A stretch of 64,000 nt of DNA, from contig CAKULG010000009.1 in assembly GCA_934667105.1 (NCBI GenBank), forward strand, positions 54,652 to 118,651, given 5' to 3'. Origin of the DNA: an uncultured Clostridia bacterium (GTDB taxonomy: Bacteria > Bacillota > Clostridia > Christensenellales > Aristaeellaceae). This document shows positions 33,157 through 41,851 of this stretch, in pieces; position 1 is the first letter of the stretch; every line of letters starts with the position of its first letter. The notes under the pieces were generated by a model. That model searched no databases and was not told where the DNA came from. It saw only the letters and a list, made by a program, of their open reading frames with translations. The translations under genes and the position numbers were made by a program.

Positions 33157-34602
33157 TCAATTCTTCCGCCAGAAGCTGGGGCAGAGAAGCAGCAGGATGG
33201 GCAGGATTTCCAAGCGCCCGGCCAGCATCAGGAAGGAAAGGAAGAATTTCGCCGGGGCAGAGAAGAAGGCGAAATTCTCCACCGGGCCCACGGCGTTAAG
33301 CCCAGGGCCTACATTGGAAACACAGGTGAGGGAGGCGGTGAAGGCGCTGGTAAAATCAATCCCTTCCAGGGAGAGGGCCAGCGCCCCCAGCAGCACCAGC
33401 GCCACATACAGGAACAGGAACACCAGAATCTGGAACACCACAGGCTCCTGCACCACCTTACCCTCGAACCGAATGACGGATACCTTCCGGGGCTGCACGG
33501 AATGGCGCAGCTCGCGATAGGCCGTCTTGGCAAGCAGCACCAGACGGCTCATCTTAAAGCCGCCGGCGGTAGACCCCGCGCAGCCGCCCACGCACATCAG
33601 CAGCACCAGCAGCGCCCGGGCAAAATGGGGCCAGAGGTTAAAATCCGCCGTGCAATACCCCGTGGTGGACATAATCGACGTGGTTTGGAAATAGGAAAGG
33701 CGCAGCGCCTCCATGAAATCGGGATGCTGGGGCAGCAGCGAAACGGCGATGGCCAGGGTGGAAAGCACGGTGATGGAAAGATACGTCCTCAATTCCTCGC
33801 TGCGCACGGCAACGCCCCATTCCCGGCGCACCAGATGAAAATAGCAGGCAAAATTGACGCCGTAGAGCATCATGAACACCGCGATGATCCATTCAATGGC
33901 GGGGGATTGGAAGGCGGCGACGCTGGCGGCGTAATTAGAAAAGCCGCCGGTGCCCGCGGTAGAGAAGGAATGGGTCAGCGCGTCGAAGAAATCCATGCCC
34001 GCCAGGCGCAGGCACACGGTCTGGGCGGCGGTGAGCAGGATATAGAGCAGATAGAGCGCCTTGGCGCTATCGGACATGCGGGGCATGAGCTTGGAAAACG
34101 TGGGACCGGGGCTTTCCGCCCGGGCGATAAAGGCCGTGCGCCCCGACAGCCGGGGCAGCACCGCCACCGTGAGCACCAGCACGCCCATGCCGCCGATCCA
34201 GTGGGTGAAGCAGCGCCAGAACAGCACGCCGTGGGGCAGTCCCTCAATTTTTGAAAGAATGGTGGAGCCGGTGGTGGTGAAGCCGCTGACAGTTTCAAAA
34301 AACGCATCGGGGAAAAAGGGGATAGCGCCTGAAAACAGGAAGGGCAGGCACCCGAACAATGAAAGCACCAGCCAGCCCAGGCCCGCCACGGCCATGCCGT
34401 CCTTGGCGCTCATATCCTTATTTTTCGGCCGCAGCAGCGCCGCCAGCAGCCCGCCGCACAGCGCCGTGAGCACGATGGTGAGGAAGAAGGCCAGCGCGTC
34501 CCCTTCCCGGTATAAAATAGAAACCCCCAGGGAGGGCAGCAGCAGCGCCGCCTCGCAGAGCAGCAGCTGGCCCAGCACCCGGAATACCAATTTGAAATTC
34601 AT
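33157..34602 (-). CDS. trkH: Potassium uptake protein TrkH/KtrB family
   Basis: A 481-residue membrane protein with the four-fold M1-P-M2 architecture of Trk/Ktr potassium channels. Filter-like segments include SGFTTTGSTIL near 105, THSFSTAGTGGFSNY near 210, TTSIMSTTGYCTADF near 310 and TCVSNVGPGLNAVG near 430. It pairs with the TrkA subunit encoded just upstream. The start at 34602 follows AGAAAGG. An ATG at 34620 has no site. The gene pair lies between dnaN and recF. Confidence 0.94.
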   Translation of the reverse strand: MNFKLVFRVLGQLLLCEAALLLPSLGVSILYREGDALAFFLTIVLTALCGGLLAALLRPKNKDMSAKDGMAVAGLGWLVLSLFGCLPFLFSGAIPFFPDAFFETVSGFTTTGSTILSKIEGLPHGVLFWRCFTHWIGGMGVLVLTVAVLPRLSGRTAFIARAESPGPTFSKLMPRMSDSAKALYLLYILLTAAQTVCLRLAGMDFFDALTHSFSTAGTGGFSNYAASVAAFQSPAIEWIIAVFMMLYGVNFACYFHLVRREWGVAVRSEELRTYLSITVLSTLAIAVSLLPQHPDFMEALRLSYFQTTSIMSTTGYCTADFNLWPHFARALLVLLMCVGGCAGSTAGGFKMSRLVLLAKTAYRELRHSVQPRKVSVIRFEGKVVQEPVVFQILVFLFLYVALVLLGALALSLEGIDFTSAFTASLTCVSNVGPGLNAVGPVENFAFFSAPAKFFLSFLMLAGRLEILPILLLLCPSFWRKN

Positions 34603-34668
34603 ATTTTCGCCTTTCTCCATGAAAATTTCTTGGAGTGTGTAAAGGATGCTTTATTGAATGGTTCGCGA

Positions 34669-35060
34669 CCTCATCCGCCGTCTGCGGCGGCGCCTTTGCC
34701 AAGGGGGAAGGTAAGATTTCCAACGCCTCTCCAATGACCGAAAGAGAAGCAGAAACTCCCCTGTTAGCGAAGAAGCAAGCCGATTTCCTGCCCCCAGTCC
34801 TTCCCCAAATCGGCTTTCTTGGGAAGGTGCGGGAAGGGGTTCTGATGAGCGCCGCCCCCCCTTGGGACGGCTGAGGGAGAGCAATCCTTGGATTGCCGCC
34901 CGAAACCCGCGGCCCGCTTTCGCGTGGACGCGGGGCGATTGGAGCGCCGCCCCCCTTGGGGCGGCTGAGGGCGAGCAATTCTTAAATTGCCGCCCGAAAC
35001 CCGCGGCCCGCTTCTGCGTGGACGCGGGGCGACAGCCAAAAAAACCTCCTCCTGCATATC
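34669..35060. repeat. Modules D, A' and two tandem C copies between trkA and trkH
   Basis: Module D (CTCATCCGCCGTCTGCGGCG at 34671) is followed by an inverted A' arm (GCGAAGAAGCAAGCCGATTT near 34757, AATCGGCTTTCTTGG near 34808). Then come a GGTTCTGATGAGCGCC segment and two tandem C copies. The C copies, near 34895 and 34990, each run from GCCGCCCCCCTTGGG to GCGGGGCGA with ATTGCCGCCCGAAACCCGCG inside. This gap splits an operon-like gene pair, so the repeats may have entered after the pair formed. Confidence 0.75.
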
Positions 35061-35069
35061 GCATATGAT

Positions 35070-36434
35070 TTATTTTCTCACAACCTCGCCCAGGGTGCTG
35101 ATGCCCGCGCGGCGGCTGATAATCACCACGCGGTCGCCCGCCTCGATGGTATCGTTGCCGAAAGGGACGCGCACCTGGTTTTCCCGCACAATGACGGCGA
35201 TCAGGCAATCGGGGGCCACGTTCAATTGCTTCAGGGGCACATGGATATAGGGATCCTGCGCCCCGGCGATGAATTCCAGCGCTTCCACCTCGCCATCCAT
35301 CAGGCGGTACATCCGCTCCATGGAGGCGGAGGAGCGGCTGGCCCGGGCGCGCACGGTGCGCAGGATGGTGTTGCAGGCCACCGTCTTGGCGCTGACGATG
35401 GAATCCAGGCCGATATCCTTCATGATGGCGGAATAATTATCCCGGCTGGATTTCACGATCACCTTTTTCACGCCCCGCTGGGCCGCGTAAAAGCCCGCCA
35501 TCAGGTTTTCCTCATCCCGGTCGGACAACGTGATGAAAGCGTGGATGTCCGCCAGGCCCTCGCTCTCCAGCAGCTCCTGATCCGTGCCGTCGCCCTCGAT
35601 AATGGTAGCGTCGGGCAGCTGCTCGGAAAGGAACACCGCCTTTTGCGGGTTGATCTCGATGACGGTTGTTTTAATGTGCATACTGGTAAGTATTGATGCC
35701 AGATAATAGGCTATTCTGCTGCCGCCCATAATCATCACCGAGCGAATCGCGTCCATGCCCCGGCCCAGGGCATGGAAAAAAGCGGTGATGGTTTTCACAT
35801 CGGAAACGACATGCACCCGGTCGCCGGGCTGAATGATGAAATCGCCCTTGGGGATGATGGCGCGGCCCTCCCGCTGCACAGCGCAGAAGAGCACCTGGGG
35901 CAGCTCGCGATTTTTCTTATAGATTTCTCTCAGCGGCAGGCCCACCACGGCGTCCCCCTCGGCGGCGCGGAAATCCACCATTTCCACCCGGCCCCGGGCG
36001 AAGGTTTCCACCTCGCCCGCGAAGGGAAAGCGCAGCATGCGGCTGATCTCCCGGGCGGTGGAACGCTCGGGGTTGATTACATAATCGATGTACAATTCCT
36101 TTTGCAGGAAGGAAAGGCTGTTTAAATATTCGGGATCGCGAATGCGGGCAATGGTGTATTGCGCGCCCAGGCGCTTGGCCGTCAGGCAGGAAAGCATGTT
36201 CACTTCGTCCCCCGCGGTGGCGGCGATGACGATATCCGCGTGCTGCACGTCCGCCTCCGTCAGCGTTTCCACGCTCACGCCGCTGCCCTTGATGAACAGC
36301 GCGTCCAGCGTGTCCATTCCCCGCTGAAGCACCGCGTCGCTCCGGTCGATCACCGTCACTTCGTGCCCTTCGCCAATCAGGCTCTTGGCCAGCGATCCGC
36401 CCAGCTTCCCGCTGCCAATCACTACAATGCGCAT
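35070..36434 (-). CDS. trkA: Trk system potassium uptake protein TrkA
   Basis: A 454-residue peripheral regulator with two RCK units. The first NAD-binding domain has GSGKLGGSLA at 7-16 with D31 in VIDRSD, followed by an RCK-C domain. The second has MGGSRIAYYLA near 225 and a second RCK-C domain ending DRVVIISRR. It gates TrkH in response to nucleotide binding. The ATG at 36434 has GGGAG 8 bases upstream; the ATG at 36449 is close to AAAGGA. It is downstream of dnaN on the same strand. Confidence 0.95.
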   Translation of the reverse strand: MRIVVIGSGKLGGSLAKSLIGEGHEVTVIDRSDAVLQRGMDTLDALFIKGSGVSVETLTEADVQHADIVIAATAGDEVNMLSCLTAKRLGAQYTIARIRDPEYLNSLSFLQKELYIDYVINPERSTAREISRMLRFPFAGEVETFARGRVEMVDFRAAEGDAVVGLPLREIYKKNRELPQVLFCAVQREGRAIIPKGDFIIQPGDRVHVVSDVKTITAFFHALGRGMDAIRSVMIMGGSRIAYYLASILTSMHIKTTVIEINPQKAVFLSEQLPDATIIEGDGTDQELLESEGLADIHAFITLSDRDEENLMAGFYAAQRGVKKVIVKSSRDNYSAIMKDIGLDSIVSAKTVACNTILRTVRARASRSSASMERMYRLMDGEVEALEFIAGAQDPYIHVPLKQLNVAPDCLIAVIVRENQVRVPFGNDTIEAGDRVVIISRRAGISTLGEVVRK

Positions 36435-36524
36435 TTCTTCTTCTCCCATTTCCTTTCTTTAAGCCTACGCCGCTATTATAGCAGAGAAATGGGAAGAAGG
36501 AAAGGGGGTGGGGGGAGGTGGAAG

Positions 36525-36840
36525 GATTAAGAAATCGGCTTGTTTCCCTGCAAACAAAAAGCGGCGGGAAATCGGATTACTTCTCTGCCAACATAAAAAA
36601 GAAATTTCTTTTCGAAATTTCATTTCAAAACACTTCCCTACGAAAGAGGAATTTTGTATACAGTTCGCGGAGAAACAAGCGGATTTCTTGTCGCCCTATA
36701 TTTCAAAATCGGCTTTCTTGAGGGAGCGCGAGGGAGCCTTCTTTGGCCTCCAAAGAAGGTTCCCTCGCATTATTTTTCGTTTTTTTAGAGGGGGCGCGGG
36801 GGAACCGCTCTTTGGCCTCCAAAGAAGGTTCCCTCGCATA
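36525..36840. repeat. A, A' arms and two T hairpins after dnaN
   Basis: AAGAAATCGGCTTGTTTC (36529) and AAATCGGATTACTTCTC (about 36568) are inner A halves. CGCGGAGAAACAAGCGGATT (36667) with AATCGGCTTTCTTGAGG (36709) is an A' arm. T hairpins lie at 36728-36768 (GAGGGAGCCTTCTTTGG / CCAAAGAAGGTTCCCTC) and 36796-36837. The second T has a left arm ending ACCGCTCTTTGG but a right arm CCAAAGAAGGTTCCC, so it is a chimera of two variants. It lies 32 bases from the dnaN stop. Confidence 0.8.
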
Positions 36841-36868
36841 TTACATATTATATATTATTTTCCGTTTC

Positions 36869-37996
36869 TTACTTCCCGAAAATGCGCACCGGGAGGACGA
36901 GGAAGGTAAAGGCGTTGCCCTCCACGGGCTTAATCATGCAGGGAGAAACGTTGCTGTTGAAGCACATGCACAGCCGTTCACCGTCGATGTTATGGATAAT
37001 ATCGGTAAGATAGCGGGAGTTAAAGGCGATGCTCAGCTCGTTGCCCTCAAAGCCGATATCCATTTCCTCATGCACGTCGCCGCGATCGGCGTTGGCGGTC
37101 ATTTCCATACGGCCGTCGGGCAGGAGGTGAAGATAGATCAAATTGTTCTTGCCCTCCCGCGCCATCAGGCTGCATCGGTCGATCGCGTCGGAGAAAAGGC
37201 TGCGCATAACCATAGCCTCGGTGGTCCAGGCGGTTGGGAGGATTTTCTGGTAATCGATGAATTCGCCGGTGAGCAGCGTGGCGTACACGCGCACAGGGCC
37301 GAAGGAGAACATGATGTGGGAGGAATTGAAGGTGATCTGGGCGGCGTCCTCGCTGTCGGGGAGCATTTTGCCCACCTCGCCCATAATCCGTCCGGGCACC
37401 ACGGCGCTGACCACGCCCTTGGCGGCGGTGGCGGGCAGCTGATTTTCGGCCTGAATGCGCTGCAGCGCCAGGCGGAAGCCATCCAGGCCCACCAGCAGCG
37501 TTTCCTCCGGGCGCACCTCCATGAGCACGCCGGTCAAGATCTTGCGGCTTTCATCAGTGGATACGGCGAAGAGCACGCGGCCGATAGCGTCCCGCAGGCG
37601 GTTGCAGGGCAGATTGATCACATGTTCGCCGGGAATATCGGAAATATCGGGAAAATCCTCGGCGGCCATGCAGGCCATGGAGGTGTTGCTGCCCCGGCTG
37701 CGGATCTGGGCGCGCATGCGCTCATCCGTGCGCACGTCCACCTCGCCTGCGGGCTGCTTGCGCATCATTTCGGCGAAGAGCTTGGCGGGCAGCAGGGCGC
37801 AGCCGTCCTCCTCCACGATGGCGTTCACCCGGGCCTTGACGGAAATTTCGCCGTCGGTGCAACTGAGCACCAGGGCCTCGTCAGTGGTTTCGATCAACAC
37901 GCCGTCGTATACCTGCTTCACGGGCCGGGCGGCGATGGCCCGGGTTACCATGCTTAAGCCATAATTCATTTCATCGGTCTGCACGCGAAAATGCAT
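36869..37996 (-). CDS. dnaN: DNA polymerase III beta clamp
   Basis: 375 residues forming the three-domain sliding clamp (domains at about 1-125, 128-250 and 253-375). Recognisable segments are MHFRVQTDEMNYGLSMVTRA, GSNTSMACMAAEDFPDI and the C-terminal PVEGNAFTFLVLPVR. AAGGGGGCAATAAAAAA precedes the ATG. It starts 50 bases from the DnaA-trio of the oriC candidate. dnaA, which normally lies on the other side of that origin, is missing from the window. Confidence 0.97.
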   Translation of the reverse strand: MHFRVQTDEMNYGLSMVTRAIAARPVKQVYDGVLIETTDEALVLSCTDGEISVKARVNAIVEEDGCALLPAKLFAEMMRKQPAGEVDVRTDERMRAQIRSRGSNTSMACMAAEDFPDISDIPGEHVINLPCNRLRDAIGRVLFAVSTDESRKILTGVLMEVRPEETLLVGLDGFRLALQRIQAENQLPATAAKGVVSAVVPGRIMGEVGKMLPDSEDAAQITFNSSHIMFSFGPVRVYATLLTGEFIDYQKILPTAWTTEAMVMRSLFSDAIDRCSLMAREGKNNLIYLHLLPDGRMEMTANADRGDVHEEMDIGFEGNELSIAFNSRYLTDIIHNIDGERLCMCFNSNVSPCMIKPVEGNAFTFLVLPVRIFGK

Positions 37997-38044
37997 TTTT
38001 TTATTGCCCCCTTGCGCCGGGCGGGCGGCGGCCGCCCCCCGTAT

Positions 38045-38480
38045 GGTTGTTGTAGTAGTAATATAAATATTTAGTAGTAGTAGTAGGCCCTGGGGAAAAG
38101 TGGATAACTAGCCGAAACCCTTGAAAAGCCTGGGTTTTGGCGGGGTCCATGCTGTGGATAACCGGGGAAAGCCCGGGAATTTTTGGGGATAATCCCCGCC
38201 GGGCGGCGGCGCGGATGCGGCCTTGCCCCGCGCGCCGGGCTTTTTTCCTTTCGCCACCCCTCCATTTTCTCATATTTTGGACGAAAATGCAAGAAAAACC
38301 GCCGTTTTTTCTTCCGCGCGTCTTTACGCCCTGGGGCGCGTTTGGGCTTATCCACATTATCCACATTTTTGGCTTTCCTTTTTTCCCCAGCCAAAAACCC
38401 CCGCCGCACCGCCATTCTATGCTCCTTATCCCAAATTTATACCGCCCTTATCCCCAAAAATTCGGGGAGTTATCCACAGA
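38045..38480. other. oriC: Candidate chromosomal origin oriC with DnaA-trio
   Basis: Read on the plus strand: two TAG repeats and an AT-rich stretch (38052-38071), then TAGTAGTAGTAGTAG at 38072-38086. GCCCTGGGG (38087-38095) and AGTGGATAA (38099-38107) follow. This is the order of the B. subtilis basal unwinding system: DnaA-trio, GC cluster, DnaA box. Perfect boxes follow at 38153, 38348, 38357 (tandem) and 38470, with near matches such as TTATCCCCA. It adjoins dnaN, and transcription direction changes across it. The rest of the gap to 38520 holds no gene. Confidence 0.85.
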
Positions 38481-38525
38481 GGGGGAGGGACGGGATAGGG
38501 CGACGGGATAGGGCGACGGGATAGG

Positions 38526-38835
38526 GCGGGAGGAGGTTCTTTGGAGGCCAAAGAACCCCCTCCCGCACCCACCCAAGAAAGCCGATTGGGGAAAGGCGGG
38601 GAATAGGAAACCGGCTTGCTTCTCCGCCGACAGAGAAAAATGAAAGGTCAAAAGTTCCCTCATGCTCCCTCCAAGAAAGCCGATTGGGGAAAGGCGGGGA
38701 ATAGGGAACCGGCTTGCTTCTCCGCCGACAGAGGAAAAATGAAAGGTCAAAAGTTCCCTCATGCTCTCTCCAAGAAAGCCGATTGGGGAAAGGCGGGAAA
38801 TAGGGAACCGGCTTGCTTTTCCGCCGACAGAGGAA
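38526..38835. repeat. T hairpin followed by three tandem ~98-bp A units
   Basis: A T hairpin (38526-38566, GGAGGTTCTTTGGAGGCC type) is followed by three nearly identical units. Their AAGAAAGCCGATTGGGG cores start at 38575, 38673 and 38772, giving periods of 98 and 99 bases. Each unit contains ACCGGCTTGCTTCTCCGCC and ends with AAAAGTTCCCTCATGCTC; the third is cut short. The array sits directly beside the oriC candidate, on the side away from dnaN. Confidence 0.85.
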
Positions 38836-39164
38836 GCGGAGAGAAAGAAGAAAGGGCGGCCCCAAGCGCGTTTACGAGCGGAGCGTTGGAATGCGTTTCT
38901 ACTATATAATATAGGAAGGAAGCAGATTAGTACAAAGAAAATCAGAAAATAAAAATGAGAGGCATAGCATGAAAAGGGGCGCGGAAGGGAGGGGGATGCG
39001 CGTCCGCTGTCTGCGAAAATTTTCCCTGTTTCCTTGCAGGAAAAAGGAATATCTTGTTGAATAAGGGAATTCGGGTTAGGATGAGGATTCTGTTCTTTCT
39101 GCAAAAAAGAGGGAACGGAATTCCGATGGCGGCGCCGCGAAAACGGCGGCCAGGCCGGGAATAA

Positions 39165-39400
39165 CCCGCGTTCCAGCGTTTCGCGAAGGCGCGCATTCCG
39201 GAGAAATCGAGAGCGTGTGCAACGTCCTGCGACGGGCGCGTTCCGGAAAATCCGGAGCGAAACCAGCGTCCAGCGAAGGCGCGCGTTTCGGAAAACCGGC
39301 GCGTGTGCAGCGCCAGCGACGGCGCGCGTTCCAAAAAGTCCGGAGCGAAACCAGTGCCTCGCGAAAGCGTTGACGCGGGCCAGGGCGTTTTTTCGCCCGG
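39165..39400. repeat. Degenerate ~90-bp direct repeat upstream of the decarboxylase operon
   Basis: Two to three diverged units share GCGAAGGCGCGC, CGTGTGCA, GCGACGG, GCGCG and TCCGGAGCGAAACCAG (near 39185, 39275 and 39360). No protein signal or start site is convincing on either strand. The remainder of the 1-kb gap (38840-39165 and 39400-39540) shows no gene. A TATAAT-like box at about 38903 lacks a good -35. Confidence 0.55.
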
Positions 39401-39547
39401 CGGCCCGTCCAAGCGCCTTCGGAGGAAGCGCCGGAACGGCGGAAAATCCCGGCAGGCAGGCCCACAGGCGCGGAAAGCCGTCCTTACGATATTTTTCCGA
39501 AGCCTTTGTCGCCAAATCTCAGGAGAATGGGGGAAAAGGAAATGGAA

Positions 39548-40996
39548 ATGGCTGAATTGATTCAGGAACTGGCGGAAAAGAAAGCGGCCCTCCTGAACGG
39601 CAATGCTGAGCGCGTCGCCAAGCAGCACGCGGCGGGCAAATGCACCGCGCGGGAGCGAATCGGCAAGCTGCTGGACGCGGGCAGCTTCATGGAGCTGGAC
39701 GCGCTGAAGGAAGCGGGCCATGTGGTGGCTGGCGCGGGCTCCATCGAGGGCAAGGCGGTTTATTGCTTCGCCCAGGATTACGCCGCCAACGGCGGCGCGA
39801 TGACCCGGGCCCAGGCGGAGAAAATTCTCAAGCTCCTGGGCATGGCCCGCACGGCGGGCGCGCCCGTGATCGCGCTGCTGGACAGCGACGGCGTAAGCCT
39901 GAAGGACGGCGCTGCGGCGCTGCCCCTCTACGCGGAGATCCTCTCCGCCATGGCGCGGCTTTCCGGCGTGTGCCCCATGATCGCCTGCGTGATGGGCCCC
40001 TGCCGCGGCCTGGCCACGCTGATGACCCAGGCGTGCGATTTCACCGTGCAGGTGAAAAAGACGGGCAAAATCGCCCTGCACACCGCTCTGGTGATGAACG
40101 GTGAAAAGGGCCGGGAAAAGAGCGAGGAGCAGCTCTTCGGCGCGGAGGAAATGGCGCGCCAGGGCGTATGCGCCCTCACGGCGGAAAATGAGGAGGAGGC
40201 CCTCTCCATGATCTGCGCGCTGGTGGGCCTGCTGCCCGCCTGCAATATGGAGGATGCGGAGCTGGTGGAAAGCGATCAATTGAACCGCGAATTGGTCTGC
40301 CAGGACGCTTCCGACGCCGCCGCCCTCATGGCGGATATGGCGGACGATCACCGGCTTATTTCGCTCTACGGCGAATACGGCGCGGCGGTGAAAACGGCGC
40401 TGTGCCGCATCGGCGGCCGCAGCGTGGGCCTGATCTGCACCGACGCAAAGCAGGACGAGGGCCGGCTCACCGCGGCGGATTGCCGCAAGGCGGCGCGGTT
40501 CGTGCGCCTGTGCGATTGCTATCATCTGCCCATTGTTTCCCTGGCCGACACGGCGGGGCTCAGCGTTCCCGCCCCGGCGGAGCAGGGCGCGCTGCTGCGG
40601 GCCGCGGCGGATATGTGCTATGCCTACGCCGAAGCCACCGCCCCCAAGATCGCCGTTGCCACGGGCAATGTGATCGGCGCGGCCTATGTGGCCATGGGCG
40701 GCCGCCGCGTGGCGGACGCGCTTTACGCCTGGCCCGGCGCGATCATTTCGCCCCTGACGAAGGAAGCCGCCGTGCAGACGCTTTCCGCCCAGCAGCTGGC
40801 TGCGGGCGAAAGCCGCGAAGCCTTGGAGGAAGCCTACGCCAAGGAATGCGGCGCGCTGGCCGCCGCCCGGGAGGGCCTGGCCGACGATGTGATCGAGCCC
40901 CGGGAAACCCGGAAATACGTCATCGCCGCCCTGGAGCTGCTGGCCTCCAAGCATGATGTGAACCTGCCGAAAAAGCACGGCAATCTGCCGCTGTAA
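39548..40996 (+). CDS. Divergent acyl-CoA carboxyltransferase subunit (MmdA/PccB-like)
   Basis: A 482-residue two-domain crotonase-fold carboxyltransferase. The opening is family-like (AKQHAAGKCTARERIGKLLD), as is YAWPGAIISPLTKEAAV in the C-terminal half. The oxyanion-hole glycine pairs of true decarboxylases are altered. The usual GGARIQEG appears as DGVSLKDGAAA, and the usual GPCAGG as GPCRGLA. It is about 30 residues shorter than MmdA. AAAAGGA sits 7 bases before the ATG at 39548. It heads an operon with pump subunits, so a methylmalonyl-CoA or related decarboxylase is likely, but the active-site changes leave substrate and activity open. Confidence 0.75.
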   Translation: MAELIQELAEKKAALLNGNAERVAKQHAAGKCTARERIGKLLDAGSFMELDALKEAGHVVAGAGSIEGKAVYCFAQDYAANGGAMTRAQAEKILKLLGMARTAGAPVIALLDSDGVSLKDGAAALPLYAEILSAMARLSGVCPMIACVMGPCRGLATLMTQACDFTVQVKKTGKIALHTALVMNGEKGREKSEEQLFGAEEMARQGVCALTAENEEEALSMICALVGLLPACNMEDAELVESDQLNRELVCQDASDAAALMADMADDHRLISLYGEYGAAVKTALCRIGGRSVGLICTDAKQDEGRLTAADCRKAARFVRLCDCYHLPIVSLADTAGLSVPAPAEQGALLRAAADMCYAYAEATAPKIAVATGNVIGAAYVAMGGRRVADALYAWPGAIISPLTKEAAVQTLSAQQLAAGESREALEEAYAKECGALAAAREGLADDVIEPRETRKYVIAALELLASKHDVNLPKKHGNLPL

Positions 40997-41011
40997 TTCA
41001 GGAGGAGGAAA

Positions 41012-41365
41012 ATGGATAAATTGATGCTGGGCCTTTCCACCGCGGTCATCGGCATGCTGGTGGTGTTCTTCGGCCTGATTATTCTTATCGCGTGCATCTA
41101 CGCCATGACCGCCATTACCGGACGGTCAAAAAAAGCGCCCGCCCCCACGCAGGAGCAGGCACCGGCTCGGGAAGCGGCAGCGGAAATTAACGTGGATCCG
41201 GCCCAGGATGAACAGCTTGTGGCCGTGATCACCGCCGCCATCGCCGCCGTGTGGCAGGGCGAGGAAAACAGCGGCTTTGTGGTGCGCCGCATTAAGCGCT
41301 TCGATAACAGCACGCCTCGGGCCCGCGCTGCCCGGGAGGAGCAGATTTTCAGCCGCCTGATCTGA
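41012..41365 (+). CDS. Sodium-pump decarboxylase gamma subunit (OadG-like)
   Basis: A 117-residue single-pass membrane protein. The helix is at about 8-30 (VIGMLVVFFGLIILIACIYA), then a Pro/Ala-rich cytoplasmic linker and a basic C-terminus. OadG anchors the carboxyltransferase to the beta subunit and binds zinc in classical enzymes. A CAGGAGGAGGAA site lies 16 bases after the previous gene. Confidence 0.85.
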   Translation: MDKLMLGLSTAVIGMLVVFFGLIILIACIYAMTAITGRSKKAPAPTQEQAPAREAAAEINVDPAQDEQLVAVITAAIAAVWQGEENSGFVVRRIKRFDNSTPRARAAREEQIFSRLI

Positions 41366-41409
41366 AAGGCGAAAAAAAGCAATCGTCATCATGAAGGGAG
41401 ATTATCATC

Positions 41410-41814
41410 ATGCGGAAATTTCATATCACCGTGAACGGCGCTTCCTACGAAGTTGAGGTTGAAGAAGTGAACGGCGCGGCCGCCCCCGCGGCCGTCGCCC
41501 CCGTTGCGCCCGCCCCCGTGGCGGCTGCCCCCGCCGCGCCTAAGGCGGCCGCCCCCGCTCCCGCCCCTGCCCCCGCCCCCAAGGCTGCTCCCGTGGCCGG
41601 CGGCGTGAAGGTGACCGCCCCCATGCCCGGCACCGTGCTGGAAGTGAAGGCCGCCGTGGGCGCGCAGGTGAAAAAGGGCGATGTGCTGCTGATTCTGGAA
41701 GCCATGAAGATGGAAAACGAAATCATGGCCGCCCAGGACGGCGTTGTGGCCCAGGTTGTGGCCAACAAGGGCGCTTCCGTCAATTCCGGCGACGTTTTGA
41801 TGGTGCTGAACTGA
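41410..41814 (+). CDS. Biotin carboxyl carrier protein of the decarboxylase
   Basis: 134 residues. An N-terminal MRKFHITVNGASYEVEVEEV segment and an Ala/Pro linker (about 25-62) precede a biotinyl domain (65-134). EAMKMEN places the biotin on Lys100. It carries carboxybiotin from the carboxyltransferase to the membrane beta subunit, where decarboxylation drives sodium export. The linker gives the arm its reach. It could serve both carboxyltransferases in this cluster. Confidence 0.92.
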   Translation: MRKFHITVNGASYEVEVEEVNGAAAPAAVAPVAPAPVAAAPAAPKAAAPAPAPAPAPKAAPVAGGVKVTAPMPGTVLEVKAAVGAQVKKGDVLLILEAMKMENEIMAAQDGVVAQVVANKGASVNSGDVLMVLN

Positions 41815-41851
41815 TTCACCCCATCAAAACGACGGAAGGGAGAGATAAATT

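Noticed and set aside
38575..38835. Tandem repeats considered as a CRISPR array
   Set aside because: Units are about 98 bases and nearly identical throughout, with no short repeat/variable spacer pattern and no cas genes.
38880..38925. TATAAT-like box as promoter of the decarboxylase operon
   Set aside because: No acceptable -35 at 16-18 bases and more than 600 bases from the first gene.
38942..40978. 678-codon minus-strand frame through the repeat region and carboxyltransferase gene
   Set aside because: Antisense to a conserved gene and running through the degenerate tandem repeat; no conserved motif.
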